A DNA stretch of 64,000 bases, taken from contig JAUMBQ010000006.1 in NCBI GenBank assembly GCA_032119595.1, positions 682,001 through 746,000 of the forward strand, in the 5' to 3' direction. Origin of the DNA: JAGIBJ01 sp032119595. GTDB taxonomy: Bacteria; Actinomycetota; Thermoleophilia; Solirubrobacterales; Solirubrobacteraceae. Every line of letters begins with the position of its first letter. Position 1 is the first letter of the stretch. Both the position numbers and the translations under genes were made by a program. Positions 42,099-50,158 of the stretch are shown one piece after another. Under the pieces are notes generated by a model. The model was not told the DNA's origin. It was given only the letters and a program-made list of their open reading frames with translations, and made no database searches.

Positions 42099-44555
42099 AT
42101 GCGCAGAGCCGCCGCAGCCCTCCTCCTGGCCTTCGCGACCCTCCTGATCGGATGGTCGGCGGGCCCCGCTGCGGCGGCCGACCGCCCCTGGCACGAAGCC
42201 GAGCAGGTGCGCCAGACGCTCTTTGAGGCGCAGTCCGACCTCACCCTCGGCGAGCGCGACAGCGCTGCTCGCAACGCAGGTAAGGCCCGCACCCGCGCCA
42301 TCGCGGCATTTGGCGACGTCGGCACCGACGCGGCCCAAGGCGCGCTGCGCAGCGCGCTCACCGCAGCGACCCGCGCCGCAAGCACGGGCGACGAGGCCAG
42401 CCTGGCAGCCGCCCGCGGCCGCGCCTACGCCGCGATCTTGCAGATCAGCGCCACCGTCACGCTCCGGTCCGTAGGCCGCGGCGACGCCGTCGCCGCCAAG
42501 CGCTGGCTGCTCCTGCGCGACTTCCGCACCGCCACCCGGTTCTCTCGGCCGGGCGTCGACGCCACCGCCGCCGTCCGCCGCCTCGGCGCCGGCGAGATCA
42601 AGCCCGCCGAGGCTGCGCTGGCCGTGACGAAGGACCTCTTCGACGGTTACCAGTCGCGGATGCGCGAGCTGCTGACCGACACGACGGCGTCCTCACGCCG
42701 CAAGTTCGATGTCGCCGCTGCCGAGCAGGCCGCCCAGGCCGCCGGCTACTTCGAGATTCTCGCGGAACGCTTTACGGAGTCGCGCGGTGCTGCGGCGACC
42801 GACAAGGTGCGCGCCGACCTGCTCGCCCTCGTGGCCGCCGCCCGCCGCGGCGACGCCCAGGCGCTGGCGGCCTCGTCGACGTCGGTCGACGCCGACCTGG
42901 AAGGCTTCACCGCTGCGCCGTTCACGCCGCAGGAGCAGGCCCGCCGGGCCAACCAGCTCACGCGGTTCGTGTCGCTCGTGCCCATCGAGTGGCGCAGCGG
43001 AACCAGCGGGACAAAGGTCACGGCGGCCTTTGAGATTCAGGAGGCCAAGGCCTTCATGGATGGCGCCACCGCTGCGTTCGCCGATCTGTACGACCCGATG
43101 CGCAAGCAGAACGACGCCTCGACGCAGGCCGCCAAGGCCGACCTCGCGAAGCTCGCGGCGATCGTCGCGTCGGCGCACGAGGGCGGGGCCGTGACGGAGT
43201 ACGACGACGTGAAGGCCCTCACGGACCGGATCGTCAAGCAGCTGGGTGCGGCGTTCCCCAAGGCCTGGAAGGAGACGAGCGACGAGTCGGAGTTCGACCT
43301 CATCGCCCTCACGCTCGACCGCGTCGAGACCGCCGTCGCCGCCGGCTCCTACGGCGCCGCCGAGCAAGCCCGCCTGGAGGCCTACGCGTTCTTCGAGTTT
43401 GGGCCCGAGCTGCGTCTCAATCCCTTCGATCCGAGCCTCGCGGCCGACATCGAAGGCCTGATCTGGTTCGGCGCCCAGGACACGTCGGGCCTCGCGAACC
43501 TCATCGCGCAGAAGGCACCCGTGTCGAAGTTCAAGGAGACGCGCGTCGTGCTCGACCAGAACCTCGACGACGCGCAGGCCACCCTCGGCGACGGCGCGTC
43601 GGAGGCGACGGTCGTCACGAATGCCGCGGTGCTCGTGTTCCGCGAGGGCCTGGAGGCCGTGCTGATCCTTGCCGCGCTCACCGCCTCGCTGCGCGGCGCG
43701 GCAGCCCGGCGCAAGCGGCCGATCTTCATCGGCGCCTTCTTCGGACTCATCGCATCGGCGATCACGTGGCTGATCGCGACGTTCGTGCTCGACCAGTTCT
43801 CGCAGTACGGCGAGAAGCTCGAGGCGATCGTCGGGCTCGTCGCCATCGCCGTGCTCCTGCTCGTCATGAACTGGTTCTTCCACAAGGTGTATTGGACGTC
43901 GTGGATCGCGGGCTTCAATGCCAAGAAGCGCAACTTGATGGCCGAGGAGGACTCCGGCGCGCGCGTTGGCTTCTGGTCGGCGCAGGTGTTCGGCTTCGGC
44001 ATGCTCGGGCTCACGTCGGTCTATCGCGAGGGCTTTGAGACGGTCCTGTTCGTGCAGTCGCTGCAGCTCAGCGCCGGCACGGCGACGGTGCTGAAGGGCG
44101 TCGGCCTCGGACTGCTGCTCGTCGGCCTCGTGGCCGTGATCACGTTCAAGCTCGAGAGCAAACTGCCCTACAAGCGCATGCTGTGGGTGACCGGAATCCT
44201 GCTCGGCGTGATCCTCACGATTCTCGTGGGCCAGACGGCGAGGACGTTCCAGGGCATCGGCTGGCTGTCGATCCACCCGATCGATGTCGACCTGCCGTAT
44301 TGGGCTGGCACGTGGCTCGGGGTCTTCCCGTCGTGGGAGACGATGGTCGCCCAGACCATCGCTGCCGCCTTCGTGATCGGCTCCTACTACGCAGCCGAGT
44401 GGGTCAAGATCAAGAAGCCGCGCCGCGACGCCGCCAAGCGCCGCGAGGCGGCGGCCAAGGCGGCTGATGCGGCCGCGGCCGGAAGCGACGGCGGCCTAGA
44501 GAGCGGCCCCGTGCAGCCCGAAGCGGACGAAGCACTCACTGCCGGCAAGCCCTGA
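42099..44555 (+). CDS. efeU: FTR1-type iron permease with long N-terminal extracytoplasmic domain (EfeU-like)
   Basis: 818 residues. A signal peptide (1-27) is followed by about 475 residues of helical extracytoplasmic domain (AAKADLAKLAAIVASAHEGG, HEAEQVRQTLFEAQ). Seven membrane helices start near 505. The iron-transport motifs FREGLEAVLI (about 513) and YREGFETVLF (about 642) are on the first and fourth helices, as in Ftr1/EfeU. The C-terminal tail is Lys/Ala-rich and probably cytoplasmic. It forms the membrane channel for the iron bound by EfeO. The long ectodomain resembles the imelysin-FTR1 fusion form of the family and may do part of the EfeO job. Confidence 0.87.
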   Translation: MRRAAAALLLAFATLLIGWSAGPAAAADRPWHEAEQVRQTLFEAQSDLTLGERDSAARNAGKARTRAIAAFGDVGTDAAQGALRSALTAATRAASTGDEASLAAARGRAYAAILQISATVTLRSVGRGDAVAAKRWLLLRDFRTATRFSRPGVDATAAVRRLGAGEIKPAEAALAVTKDLFDGYQSRMRELLTDTTASSRRKFDVAAAEQAAQAAGYFEILAERFTESRGAAATDKVRADLLALVAAARRGDAQALAASSTSVDADLEGFTAAPFTPQEQARRANQLTRFVSLVPIEWRSGTSGTKVTAAFEIQEAKAFMDGATAAFADLYDPMRKQNDASTQAAKADLAKLAAIVASAHEGGAVTEYDDVKALTDRIVKQLGAAFPKAWKETSDESEFDLIALTLDRVETAVAAGSYGAAEQARLEAYAFFEFGPELRLNPFDPSLAADIEGLIWFGAQDTSGLANLIAQKAPVSKFKETRVVLDQNLDDAQATLGDGASEATVVTNAAVLVFREGLEAVLILAALTASLRGAAARRKRPIFIGAFFGLIASAITWLIATFVLDQFSQYGEKLEAIVGLVAIAVLLLVMNWFFHKVYWTSWIAGFNAKKRNLMAEEDSGARVGFWSAQVFGFGMLGLTSVYREGFETVLFVQSLQLSAGTATVLKGVGLGLLLVGLVAVITFKLESKLPYKRMLWVTGILLGVILTILVGQTARTFQGIGWLSIHPIDVDLPYWAGTWLGVFPSWETMVAQTIAAAFVIGSYYAAEWVKIKKPRRDAAKRREAAAKAADAAAAGSDGGLESGPVQPEADEALTAGKP

Positions 44556-44566
44556 CCTCGCGTCGC

Positions 44567-44992
44567 TCAAGACTCATGCGGGCGTGGGCGGTCGCCCACC
44601 CCGAGCAAGACCACCTCCACGAGTGACCTGGCGGCCCGCGCAAGACGGCCGTCCAAGGTGACGAACTCACAACCGAGGCGCTCCGCCAGCGCCACGTTTA
44701 CCGCGTCGTAGAACGAGACGTTGTCACGAAGCTCCCACGCACGCTCGATCAGCCCAGTGTGCCCGGCGCGAATGAACGGCATCCCGGTGAGATCCGCCAG
44801 TGCCTGCTCCCCGACGACCGGGTCGATGTCGCCGGCAAGCACCGAACGGCGCAACGCGTGCCCGACCTCGACGTCGATCAGGTGGGGAACCCAGACCGAG
44901 CGACTCGTCGGCACCAACCACTCGCGAGCTTGACCAGCATGCTCACCGCCTCCGAGGTATTCGACGACGACGGACGCGTCGACAACGGGCAT
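44567..44992 (-). CDS. vapC: PIN-domain ribonuclease toxin (VapC-like)
   Basis: 141 residues. The four acidic residues of the PIN active site are in VVDASVVVEYLG (Asp5), HLIDVEVGHAL, SFYDAVNVALAE and VTLDGRLARA. The start ATG overlaps the antitoxin stop as TGATG. VapC toxins cut specific tRNAs or rRNA when the antitoxin is lost. It ends 11 nt from the convergent FTR1 gene. Length and motifs are normal for the family, so it looks intact. Confidence 0.9.
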   Translation of the reverse strand: MPVVDASVVVEYLGGGEHAGQAREWLVPTSRSVWVPHLIDVEVGHALRRSVLAGDIDPVVGEQALADLTGMPFIRAGHTGLIERAWELRDNVSFYDAVNVALAERLGCEFVTLDGRLARAARSLVEVVLLGVGDRPRPHES

Positions 44993-45222
44993 CAGTGGTC
45001 GCGGCTCTCGTGCAGTGCATCCAGCACCGTGGAGGTCTTCAGACCGGTGCGACCACGGGCTGCAACGCGTGCGTCGATCTCCTCCATCGTCGGTTGTTCC
45101 GCGCGCCGCACCAAGTCCTGCTTGATGTAGTCGGACAGCGACATGCCAGCCTCGGCCGCCCGCGCCTTGAGCCTCCGGTGGAGGTCGTCAGGGACGTTCC
45201 GGATCTGGATCATCTTCGACAT
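44992..45222 (-). CDS. vapB: VapB-like antitoxin (ribbon-helix-helix/FitA type)
   Basis: 76 residues from the ATG at 45222, which sits 7 nt after the TACGGT -10; a longer frame to 45252 would start inside the promoter. The N-terminal ribbon MIQIRNVPDDLHRRLKAR and helix AAEAGMSLSDYIKQDLV are a typical FitA/Arc-like DNA-binding domain. The C-terminal RTGLKTSTVLDALHESR should wrap the VapC partner. It precedes vapC with a 1-nt overlap. It probably represses its own promoter through the palindromes at 45218-45252. Confidence 0.87.
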   Translation of the reverse strand: MSKMIQIRNVPDDLHRRLKARAAEAGMSLSDYIKQDLVRRAEQPTMEEIDARVAARGRTGLKTSTVLDALHESRDH

Positions 45223-45259
45223 GTCTTCCACCGTAAGACATGTGCTGCACATGGGTCAA
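45218..45259 (-). promoter_or_regulatory. vapBC promoter with nested inverted-repeat operator
   Basis: Minus-strand -35 TTGACC (45259-45254) and -10 TACGGT (45235-45230) have an 18-nt spacer, the best sigma-70-type promoter in the window. ACATGTCTT (45219-45227) and AAGACATGT (45235-45243) are exact inverted repeats 7 nt apart, covering the -10 and start codon. A second palindrome ATGTGC-T-GCACAT (45240-45252) fills the spacer. This fits autorepression by VapB. Confidence 0.6.
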
Positions 45260-45352
45260 GGCGTCATGACGACCCGGTCCGCGTGACGCCTCAGGTGGAG
45301 GGCGATGCGCCCGACCGCAGGGCCAGGTCACGTCGTATTGAGCGGCAGCCTC

Positions 45353-45358
45353 TAAGGT
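45353..45358 (+). promoter_or_regulatory. -10 element TAAGGT, leaderless spacing
   Basis: TAAGGT ends 8 nt before the ATG at 45367. Confidence 0.45.
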
Positions 45359-45366
45359 CCGGCGCG

Positions 45367-46191
45367 ATGCGCCTCGCTCCGCTGCTGCCTCTCCCATGCC
45401 GTCCTCCCATCGGTCGCGGTCACGCTGCGGTCGCGCCGCGCCGCGCTCGACTTCTGACCGTGCTCGTTGCGGTTGCCTTCGGCGTGACTGGCGTCGCTGG
45501 GGCCCTCGCCGGACCCGCCCAGGCCGGGGTCGATCGCGGCCAGGCGGCGCCGTATTACGACGCGATCGAGTCTTGGTCGTCGGCGGCGGCGCTGCAGAAG
45601 AACGTGCCCGGGATCCAGCGGCTCGGGACGACCAAGCCGACGACCGATCCGCCGTCGACCGAGCAGCTCTTCTCGCTCACCTTCGTGCCCGCGCGGAGCG
45701 TGACGAAGAAGAACGACGCGCTGATCGCGGCCAGGCTGCCGGCTGGCTACCCGACGAGCGGACTCACGAAGGAACTCGACAAGCTCCGCAAAGCCTGGGC
45801 CGACCCGTTCCGCAAACTCCCCGGCGACCTGTCGGACGACGACCTGGCCGATGTGGCGACGGTCAGCGCGCTCGTCGGCCTCTCGGTCTTCTCCGGCGAC
45901 CAGAAGGTCCTCACCGACCCGCGTGCCCTCGGCGTCCGCACCGCCTTCCGACAGGCGCTCTACGGCAACGCTGCGTTCCGCGGCCTCACCGACGATCGCA
46001 AGCAGTCCGCGGCCGAGATGCTGCGCATCCGCACGCTGCTGGCATACCGCACGTATGGCGAGGAGCGGACCCAGAAGGACTGGCAGGGCGTCCGCCAGGT
46101 CCGCGCCGACCTGCGGGCCTGGATGCGCGCAGGCCTGGGTGTCGACCTCGCGAAGGTCGAGCTGGGGGACCAAGGACTGCGCCGCCGGTAA
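45367..46191 (+). CDS. Secreted protein of unknown function
   Basis: 274 residues. A long N-region (about 1-28) precedes a signal-peptide core (LLTVLVAVAFGVTGVAGAL) and cleavage near AQAGVD. The mature part is mainly helical with repeated charged patterns. A block FPARSVTK-like turn, LSDDDLADVATVSALVGLSVF and DDRKQSAAEMLRIRTLLAY suggest an all-alpha fold, but I see no catalytic motif. The start is supported by its leaderless -10. It stands between vapBC (divergent) and the nucleotidyltransferase, whose -10 overlaps its stop codon. Function unknown. Confidence 0.65.
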   Translation: MRLAPLLPLPCRPPIGRGHAAVAPRRARLLTVLVAVAFGVTGVAGALAGPAQAGVDRGQAAPYYDAIESWSSAAALQKNVPGIQRLGTTKPTTDPPSTEQLFSLTFVPARSVTKKNDALIAARLPAGYPTSGLTKELDKLRKAWADPFRKLPGDLSDDDLADVATVSALVGLSVFSGDQKVLTDPRALGVRTAFRQALYGNAAFRGLTDDRKQSAAEMLRIRTLLAYRTYGEERTQKDWQGVRQVRADLRAWMRAGLGVDLAKVELGDQGLRRR

Positions 46192-46194
46192 CGT
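46189..46194 (+). promoter_or_regulatory. -10 element TAACGT overlapping a stop codon
   Basis: TAACGT begins with the TAA stop of the previous gene (46189-46191) and ends 7 nt before the ATG at 46202, giving a leaderless start. Confidence 0.45.
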
Positions 46195-46201
46195 CGCTCG
46201 G

Positions 46202-47008
46202 ATGCCAGCTGAGTCGATCCACAGCCGCGAGTCCGATCACCAGCGCGCGCGGGAGATCGCCGAGCGTGGCCTGATCCTCAAGACCACGGTGGGCTCCGTC
46301 GTGCACGGCCTCTCGAATCCCGGGACGGACGACGACGACCAGCTCGGCGTCGCCATCGAGCCACCGGCGTACCTCCTGGGTTTCCAGCGCTTCGAGCACT
46401 TCGTGTACCGCACGCAGCCCGACGGCCAACCGAGCGGGCCAGGCGACCTCGACCTCACGATCTACGGGCTTCGGAAGTTCTGCACCCTGGCGCTGAAGGG
46501 CAGCCCAACCGTGCTGCTGCCGCTGTTCGTCACGGGCGGCGAGCATCTGCTGCACCGCACGCCGCTGGGGTTGGAGCTGCAGGAGCTGGCCCCTGCGTTC
46601 GTGGCGCGGTCGACCGGTCGCGCGTTCCTCGGCTACCTGTCGGCCCAGCAGCGAGGGCTACTCGCCGAGCCAGATGCGGCCTCACGCATCCGCGAGCGAT
46701 CAGCGGAGCACGGCTACGACACGAAGTACGCCATGCATGCCCTGCGCATCGGCCTGCAAGGCATCGAACTTCTGACCACCGGGCGGATCACCCTGCCCGT
46801 CACTGGCGAGGACCACGCCTTGCTTCGCGCCGTCCGGGCCGGGCAGCCGGTGCTCGGCGAAGTCACGGCGCAGCTCGACCGCGTCATTGCCGAGCTTGAA
46901 GCGGTCACGGAGCAGGCGGATGTCCCCGAGCGCCCTGCGGTCGAGGAGGTCGACGCGTTCGTCACGCGCGCGTACCGGACGACCTGGGACGCGTGGGACG
47001 CTCACTGA
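46202..47008 (+). CDS. RlaP-like predicted nucleotidyltransferase (COG3541-type)
   Basis: 268 residues. The minimal nucleotidyltransferase motif GSVVHGLSNPGTDDDDQLGV gives Gly31-Ser32 and the metal-binding Asp cluster 43-46. LDLTIYGLRKFCTLALKGSPTVL supplies the third acidic residue (LDLT) and the helix that follows, and the pattern HALLRAVRAGQ lies later, as in the RNA-ligase-associated RlaP family. Such proteins are predicted to add nucleotides to RNA or another substrate, but the target is unknown. No RNA ligase gene is adjacent. Confidence 0.75.
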   Translation: MPAESIHSRESDHQRAREIAERGLILKTTVGSVVHGLSNPGTDDDDQLGVAIEPPAYLLGFQRFEHFVYRTQPDGQPSGPGDLDLTIYGLRKFCTLALKGSPTVLLPLFVTGGEHLLHRTPLGLELQELAPAFVARSTGRAFLGYLSAQQRGLLAEPDAASRIRERSAEHGYDTKYAMHALRIGLQGIELLTTGRITLPVTGEDHALLRAVRAGQPVLGEVTAQLDRVIAELEAVTEQADVPERPAVEEVDAFVTRAYRTTWDAWDAH

Positions 47009-47261
47009 GTCCTTCGAGTTCCCCGAAAAACGCCTCGACGGCCGCCACCGCGGCCCGCTCGGTGATCCGGGCGAACCGCTCTGGCTGAGGCGCGAGGCGG
47101 TCAGTCGTCACCACCCCGCGCTCGCCGGCCGAGCTGGCCCACCCGGCGGGGGCCGAAGCGAACCAGTCCGCTCGCGTCGAAGCGGACTGGCCGGCTGGCG
47201 CCGGAGCAGACTGGCTGCCCCGGCGCTCCTGGATGCTGCTCGACCGGCGCACGGCTTCGGC
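47009..47261. other. Intergenic region between convergent genes
   Basis: There is no convincing gene in these 253 bases. An inverted pair AGTCCGCT (47167-47174) and AGCGGACT (47182-47189) lies in the middle and may form a hairpin between the two converging transcripts. Confidence 0.4.
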
Positions 47262-47975
47262 CTAGTACTCGTCCCGCGTGGCGCGGGCGACGGCGAAGCC
47301 GAGAATCGCGGTGAGCCAGGCGATCAGGACGAGCCCGGCCGTGCCGAGCGCGATCGTGATCGACGGCGACTCGGGCGTCGCGTGGCCAAGCTGGCCCACC
47401 ACGCTGACCACGTTGGGCAGGAGGTAGTCGCCGGCATCCTGGGATACCTCGGAGCGCACGACCTCCGTGAGGATCGAGCCGGCGAGGAACAGCACCAGCG
47501 CGACGCCGATACCGGCGCCATTGGAGCGCAGCATCGTGCCGACGGCCATGCTCACCGCGCCCCACGCCATCGACCCGAGGGTGGTGCCGAGCAGGACGCG
47601 GCCGATCACCTCGGCGGACTGGCCATCGCCCGCCATAGCTGCGGTCGCGATGATCGCGGCAGGCGCCGCGAACAGGGCGATCGCAGCGCACAGGGCAGGG
47701 AGCCGCAGGAGCACGAGCTTCCAGCGCGGCTGGCCGGTGAGGACGAGGTAACGCATGGTGCCCTGGGACGTGTCGTAGCTGCCGACGAGCGCGCCGATGA
47801 TGGTCGCGCCGAACACCACCGGGATGCCGAACGCCTGCCCCCAGACGTGCTCGGTTTGATCGCCGCCGGCGAGAACGGCCACCAGCAGTGCGACCACGAG
47901 GGCGACGCCCATGGCGCCGTAGAAGGAGCCGCGGCGGCGCGTGATGCGCTGCAGCTCGAACGTGATGAGGCTCAT
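47262..47975 (-). CDS. ABC transporter permease (ABC-2 type), cassette 1
   Basis: 237 residues with six membrane helices. The N-terminus MSLITFELQRITRRRGSFYG and the C-terminus FAVARATRDEY match the permease of the second cassette (49433-50158) almost position by position, including VFGATIIGALVGSYDTSQGTMRYLVLTGQPRWKL. It pairs with the ATPase encoded just upstream, whose stop overlaps its start (ATGA). Small ABC-2 permeases like this usually export lipids, antibiotics or glycans. The substrate is unknown. Confidence 0.85.
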   Translation of the reverse strand: MSLITFELQRITRRRGSFYGAMGVALVVALLVAVLAGGDQTEHVWGQAFGIPVVFGATIIGALVGSYDTSQGTMRYLVLTGQPRWKLVLLRLPALCAAIALFAAPAAIIATAAMAGDGQSAEVIGRVLLGTTLGSMAWGAVSMAVGTMLRSNGAGIGVALVLFLAGSILTEVVRSEVSQDAGDYLLPNVVSVVGQLGHATPESPSITIALGTAGLVLIAWLTAILGFAVARATRDEY

Positions 47976-49072
47976 CGCGTGATCTCCACGGGGCGCTCGG
48001 TGGTGGTTGGGGTGGTGGTGGTTGGCGCCATGGGGGCTGGCGCGTTGGGGCCGGAGCGACGACCGAGCCGGCGGCCGATCTGGGCACCTAGGCCGGGGCC
48101 GTTCGGGATGTCGAAGTCCACGGTCGATGGGGCCGCTGTGTCGCCGAGTTCGCCGGCGGAGCCGCCGGTGATCTCCAGGAAGCGGGATTCGAGGGTCGCG
48201 GTGCGGGGAGCGAGTTCGAGCAGGCCGGCGCCGCCAGCGAGCATCCGCTCGGCAGTCGCCCGGAGTTCAGGCGCCCCCGAGGCGGTCGTCGCGATTTCCA
48301 GTCGGCCGAATTCGCCGCCGCTGACGCCGCGCACGAAGGGCAGTTCGGAGGCGACGCGCCGAGCCGCGTCGAGGTCGTCGACGCGCACGAGGATCGCGTT
48401 GCTCGCGCCTTGCACGAGCTCCTCGATCGGGCCCATCGTGACGACGCGCCCGCGCTGGATGATCGCGACATCGTCGGCCATGCGCTCCACCTCGTCGAGG
48501 ATGTGGGAGGAGATGAAGACGGTCCGGCCCTCGTCGACGAGTGATCGCACCATCCGGCGGAACTCCACGAGGCCCGCGGGGTCCAGGCCGTTCGTGGGCT
48601 CGTCGAGGAGCAGCAATTCGGGATCGTTGAGCATCGCGCGGGCGACGCCGAGCCGCTGCCGCATGCCCAGCGAGTAGGCGGAGACCTTTTGGTCGCCGGC
48701 GTCCTGGAGGCCGACGCGGGCGAGTTCGCCAGGGATGCGTCCGGCGGCGGCGCGGTCGTAGTGGGCGGCCCAGATCCTCAGGTTCTCAGCGCCCGTGAGA
48801 TACGGGTAGAACCGCGGTTCCTCGACGATCGCGCCGACGCGGCTCAGCGCGTCGCGGGTGTCCTGCGGGATGCGGCGGCCGCGGACGCGGATCTCCCCGG
48901 CGGTCGGGCGGGCCAGGCCCAGCATCATCCGGATCAGCGTGGTCTTGCCGCAGCCGTTTGGCCCGAGCCAGGCGAAGCAGCGCCCGGCGGCAACGTCGAC
49001 GGTGACATCGTCGACCGCCGCCTTCCCGCCGAACTTCTTGGTGACGCCCTCAAGGGCGATGATCGATTCCAT
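47972..49072 (-). CDS. ABC transporter ATP-binding protein, cassette 1
   Basis: 366 residues from the ATG at 49072. The ATPase motifs are WLGPNGCGKTTLIRMMLGLA (Walker A), YSLGMRQRLGVARAM (signature), LLLLDEPTNGLDPAG (Walker B) and ISSHILDEV (switch His). A C-terminal extension after residue 220 has the regulatory fold of CcmA/NatA-like drug-export ATPases, then a Thr/Pro-rich tail (about 325-366) absent from the paralogue in cassette 2. GACGCT ends 7 nt before the start and may be a variant -10. Confidence 0.88.
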   Translation of the reverse strand: MESIIALEGVTKKFGGKAAVDDVTVDVAAGRCFAWLGPNGCGKTTLIRMMLGLARPTAGEIRVRGRRIPQDTRDALSRVGAIVEEPRFYPYLTGAENLRIWAAHYDRAAAGRIPGELARVGLQDAGDQKVSAYSLGMRQRLGVARAMLNDPELLLLDEPTNGLDPAGLVEFRRMVRSLVDEGRTVFISSHILDEVERMADDVAIIQRGRVVTMGPIEELVQGASNAILVRVDDLDAARRVASELPFVRGVSGGEFGRLEIATTASGAPELRATAERMLAGGAGLLELAPRTATLESRFLEITGGSAGELGDTAAPSTVDFDIPNGPGLGAQIGRRLGRRSGPNAPAPMAPTTTTPTTTERPVEITR

Positions 49073-49432
49073 GCCTCGGAGCGTCGCGGCCGAGCGGCCC
49101 CGCGCCAATCGGGGGAGCCCCTGAGCCGACCCTGGGGTCGCCCCGGGACTCAACCCCGAGAACGGGCCGGGGTTCAGCGCCCGCGCCAAGCGAGGACCCA
49201 GTCCGGGGACCCAGTCCCCGGACTCCTCAGTCAGGCTCGCCGCCGGCCGAAGGCTTGCTTCCAAAAGCGCCCGTTTTGGTCGATCCCGGAAGCAAGCCCC
49301 TCACACCCCCCCCTCGCGGCGGGCCGAGGGTTTGCTTCCAAAAGCGCCCGTTTTGGTCGATCCCGGAAGCAAGCCCCTCACACCCCCCTCGGAGTGCCTC
49401 GGAGTGGAAGCAGCCGGCTGCCCGGCCCGCGC
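49073..49432. repeat. Hairpin-rich spacer with a 57-bp direct repeat between two ABC cassettes
   Basis: A 57-bp sequence occurs twice without change at 49255-49311 and 49332-49388 (period 77). Each copy contains the outer arms TTGCTTCC/GGAAGCAA and inner arms CCAAAA/TTTTGG, a nested hairpin. A separate perfect 11-bp stem with a 3-nt loop is at 49200-49224 (AGTCCGGGGAC), and AACCCCG/CGGGGTT arms lie further left. No gene is visible. It may end transcription from cassette 2, or be a REP-like element. Confidence 0.65.
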
Positions 49433-50158
49433 TTAGTACTCGTCGCGCTCGGCGCGGGCGATCGCCAGCCCGACGATCGCGACCAGCCAGATCACGAGGG
49501 CGATCAGCGCGCTGGCAAAGGGCATCACGGAGGGGTCCGGGCCGTCGTTGCCCGTCGGCATATGACCAAAGCGCGCCACCACCGCGGCGACGTTGGGCAG
49601 CAAGTAGTCGCCGACCGTCTCAGAGACCTCGAGGCGCACGAGCAGCGAGATGGTGCTGCTGAGGAGATAGAGCACGAGCGCCACGGCGATACCGGCGCCG
49701 TTGGAGCGCAGCAGCGTGCCGATGGCGAGCGCCACGATGCCCCACGTCACGCCCTCGGTGAGGCCGCCGAGCATCGCCCGGATGATCGCTGCCCCGTCGT
49801 CCGGGCCACTGAGCATCGCGATGGCACCAACGACCATCGCCGGGAGCGCCATCAGCGCCGTCGCTGCGATCAGGGCCGGTACACGGATCACCACCAGCTT
49901 CCACCGCGGCACACCGGTGAGGACCAAGTAGCGCATGGTCCCCTGGGCCGTGTCGTAACTCCCCGCCAAGGCGCCGACGACCGTCGCGCCGAACACGAGC
50001 GTCGTGGCGATCACCTCTTGCCACACGTCCTCCGTCTGATTCTCGGATCCGGCGACCGAGGCAACCAGCAAGGCGATCGCGAACGCGACGCCCATGACGC
50101 CGTAGAAGGAGCCACGTCGGCCGACGATGCGGCGCAGCTCGTACGCAACGAGGGTCAT
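49433..50158 (-). CDS. ABC transporter permease (ABC-2 type), cassette 2
   Basis: 241 residues, six membrane helices. MTLVAYELRRIVGRRGSFYG, the block TVVGALAGSYDTAQGTMRYL and the final ARAERDEY are shared with the permease of cassette 1, so the two are paralogues from a local duplication. It overlaps its ATPase gene by 4 nt. An LSGPDDGAAI loop differs most from cassette 1 and may set substrate choice. Confidence 0.85.
   Translation of the reverse strand: MTLVAYELRRIVGRRGSFYGVMGVAFAIALLVASVAGSENQTEDVWQEVIATTLVFGATVVGALAGSYDTAQGTMRYLVLTGVPRWKLVVIRVPALIAATALMALPAMVVGAIAMLSGPDDGAAIIRAMLGGLTEGVTWGIVALAIGTLLRSNGAGIAVALVLYLLSSTISLLVRLEVSETVGDYLLPNVAAVVARFGHMPTGNDGPDPSVMPFASALIALVIWLVAIVGLAIARAERDEY

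Noticed and set aside
42693..44276. 527-codon minus-strand frame
   Set aside because: It is antisense to the FTR1 permease, which has signal peptide, helices and REGLE motifs.
46887..48677. 596-codon plus-strand frame
   Set aside because: It covers the ABC cassette 1 genes on the opposite strand, which carry Walker and signature motifs.
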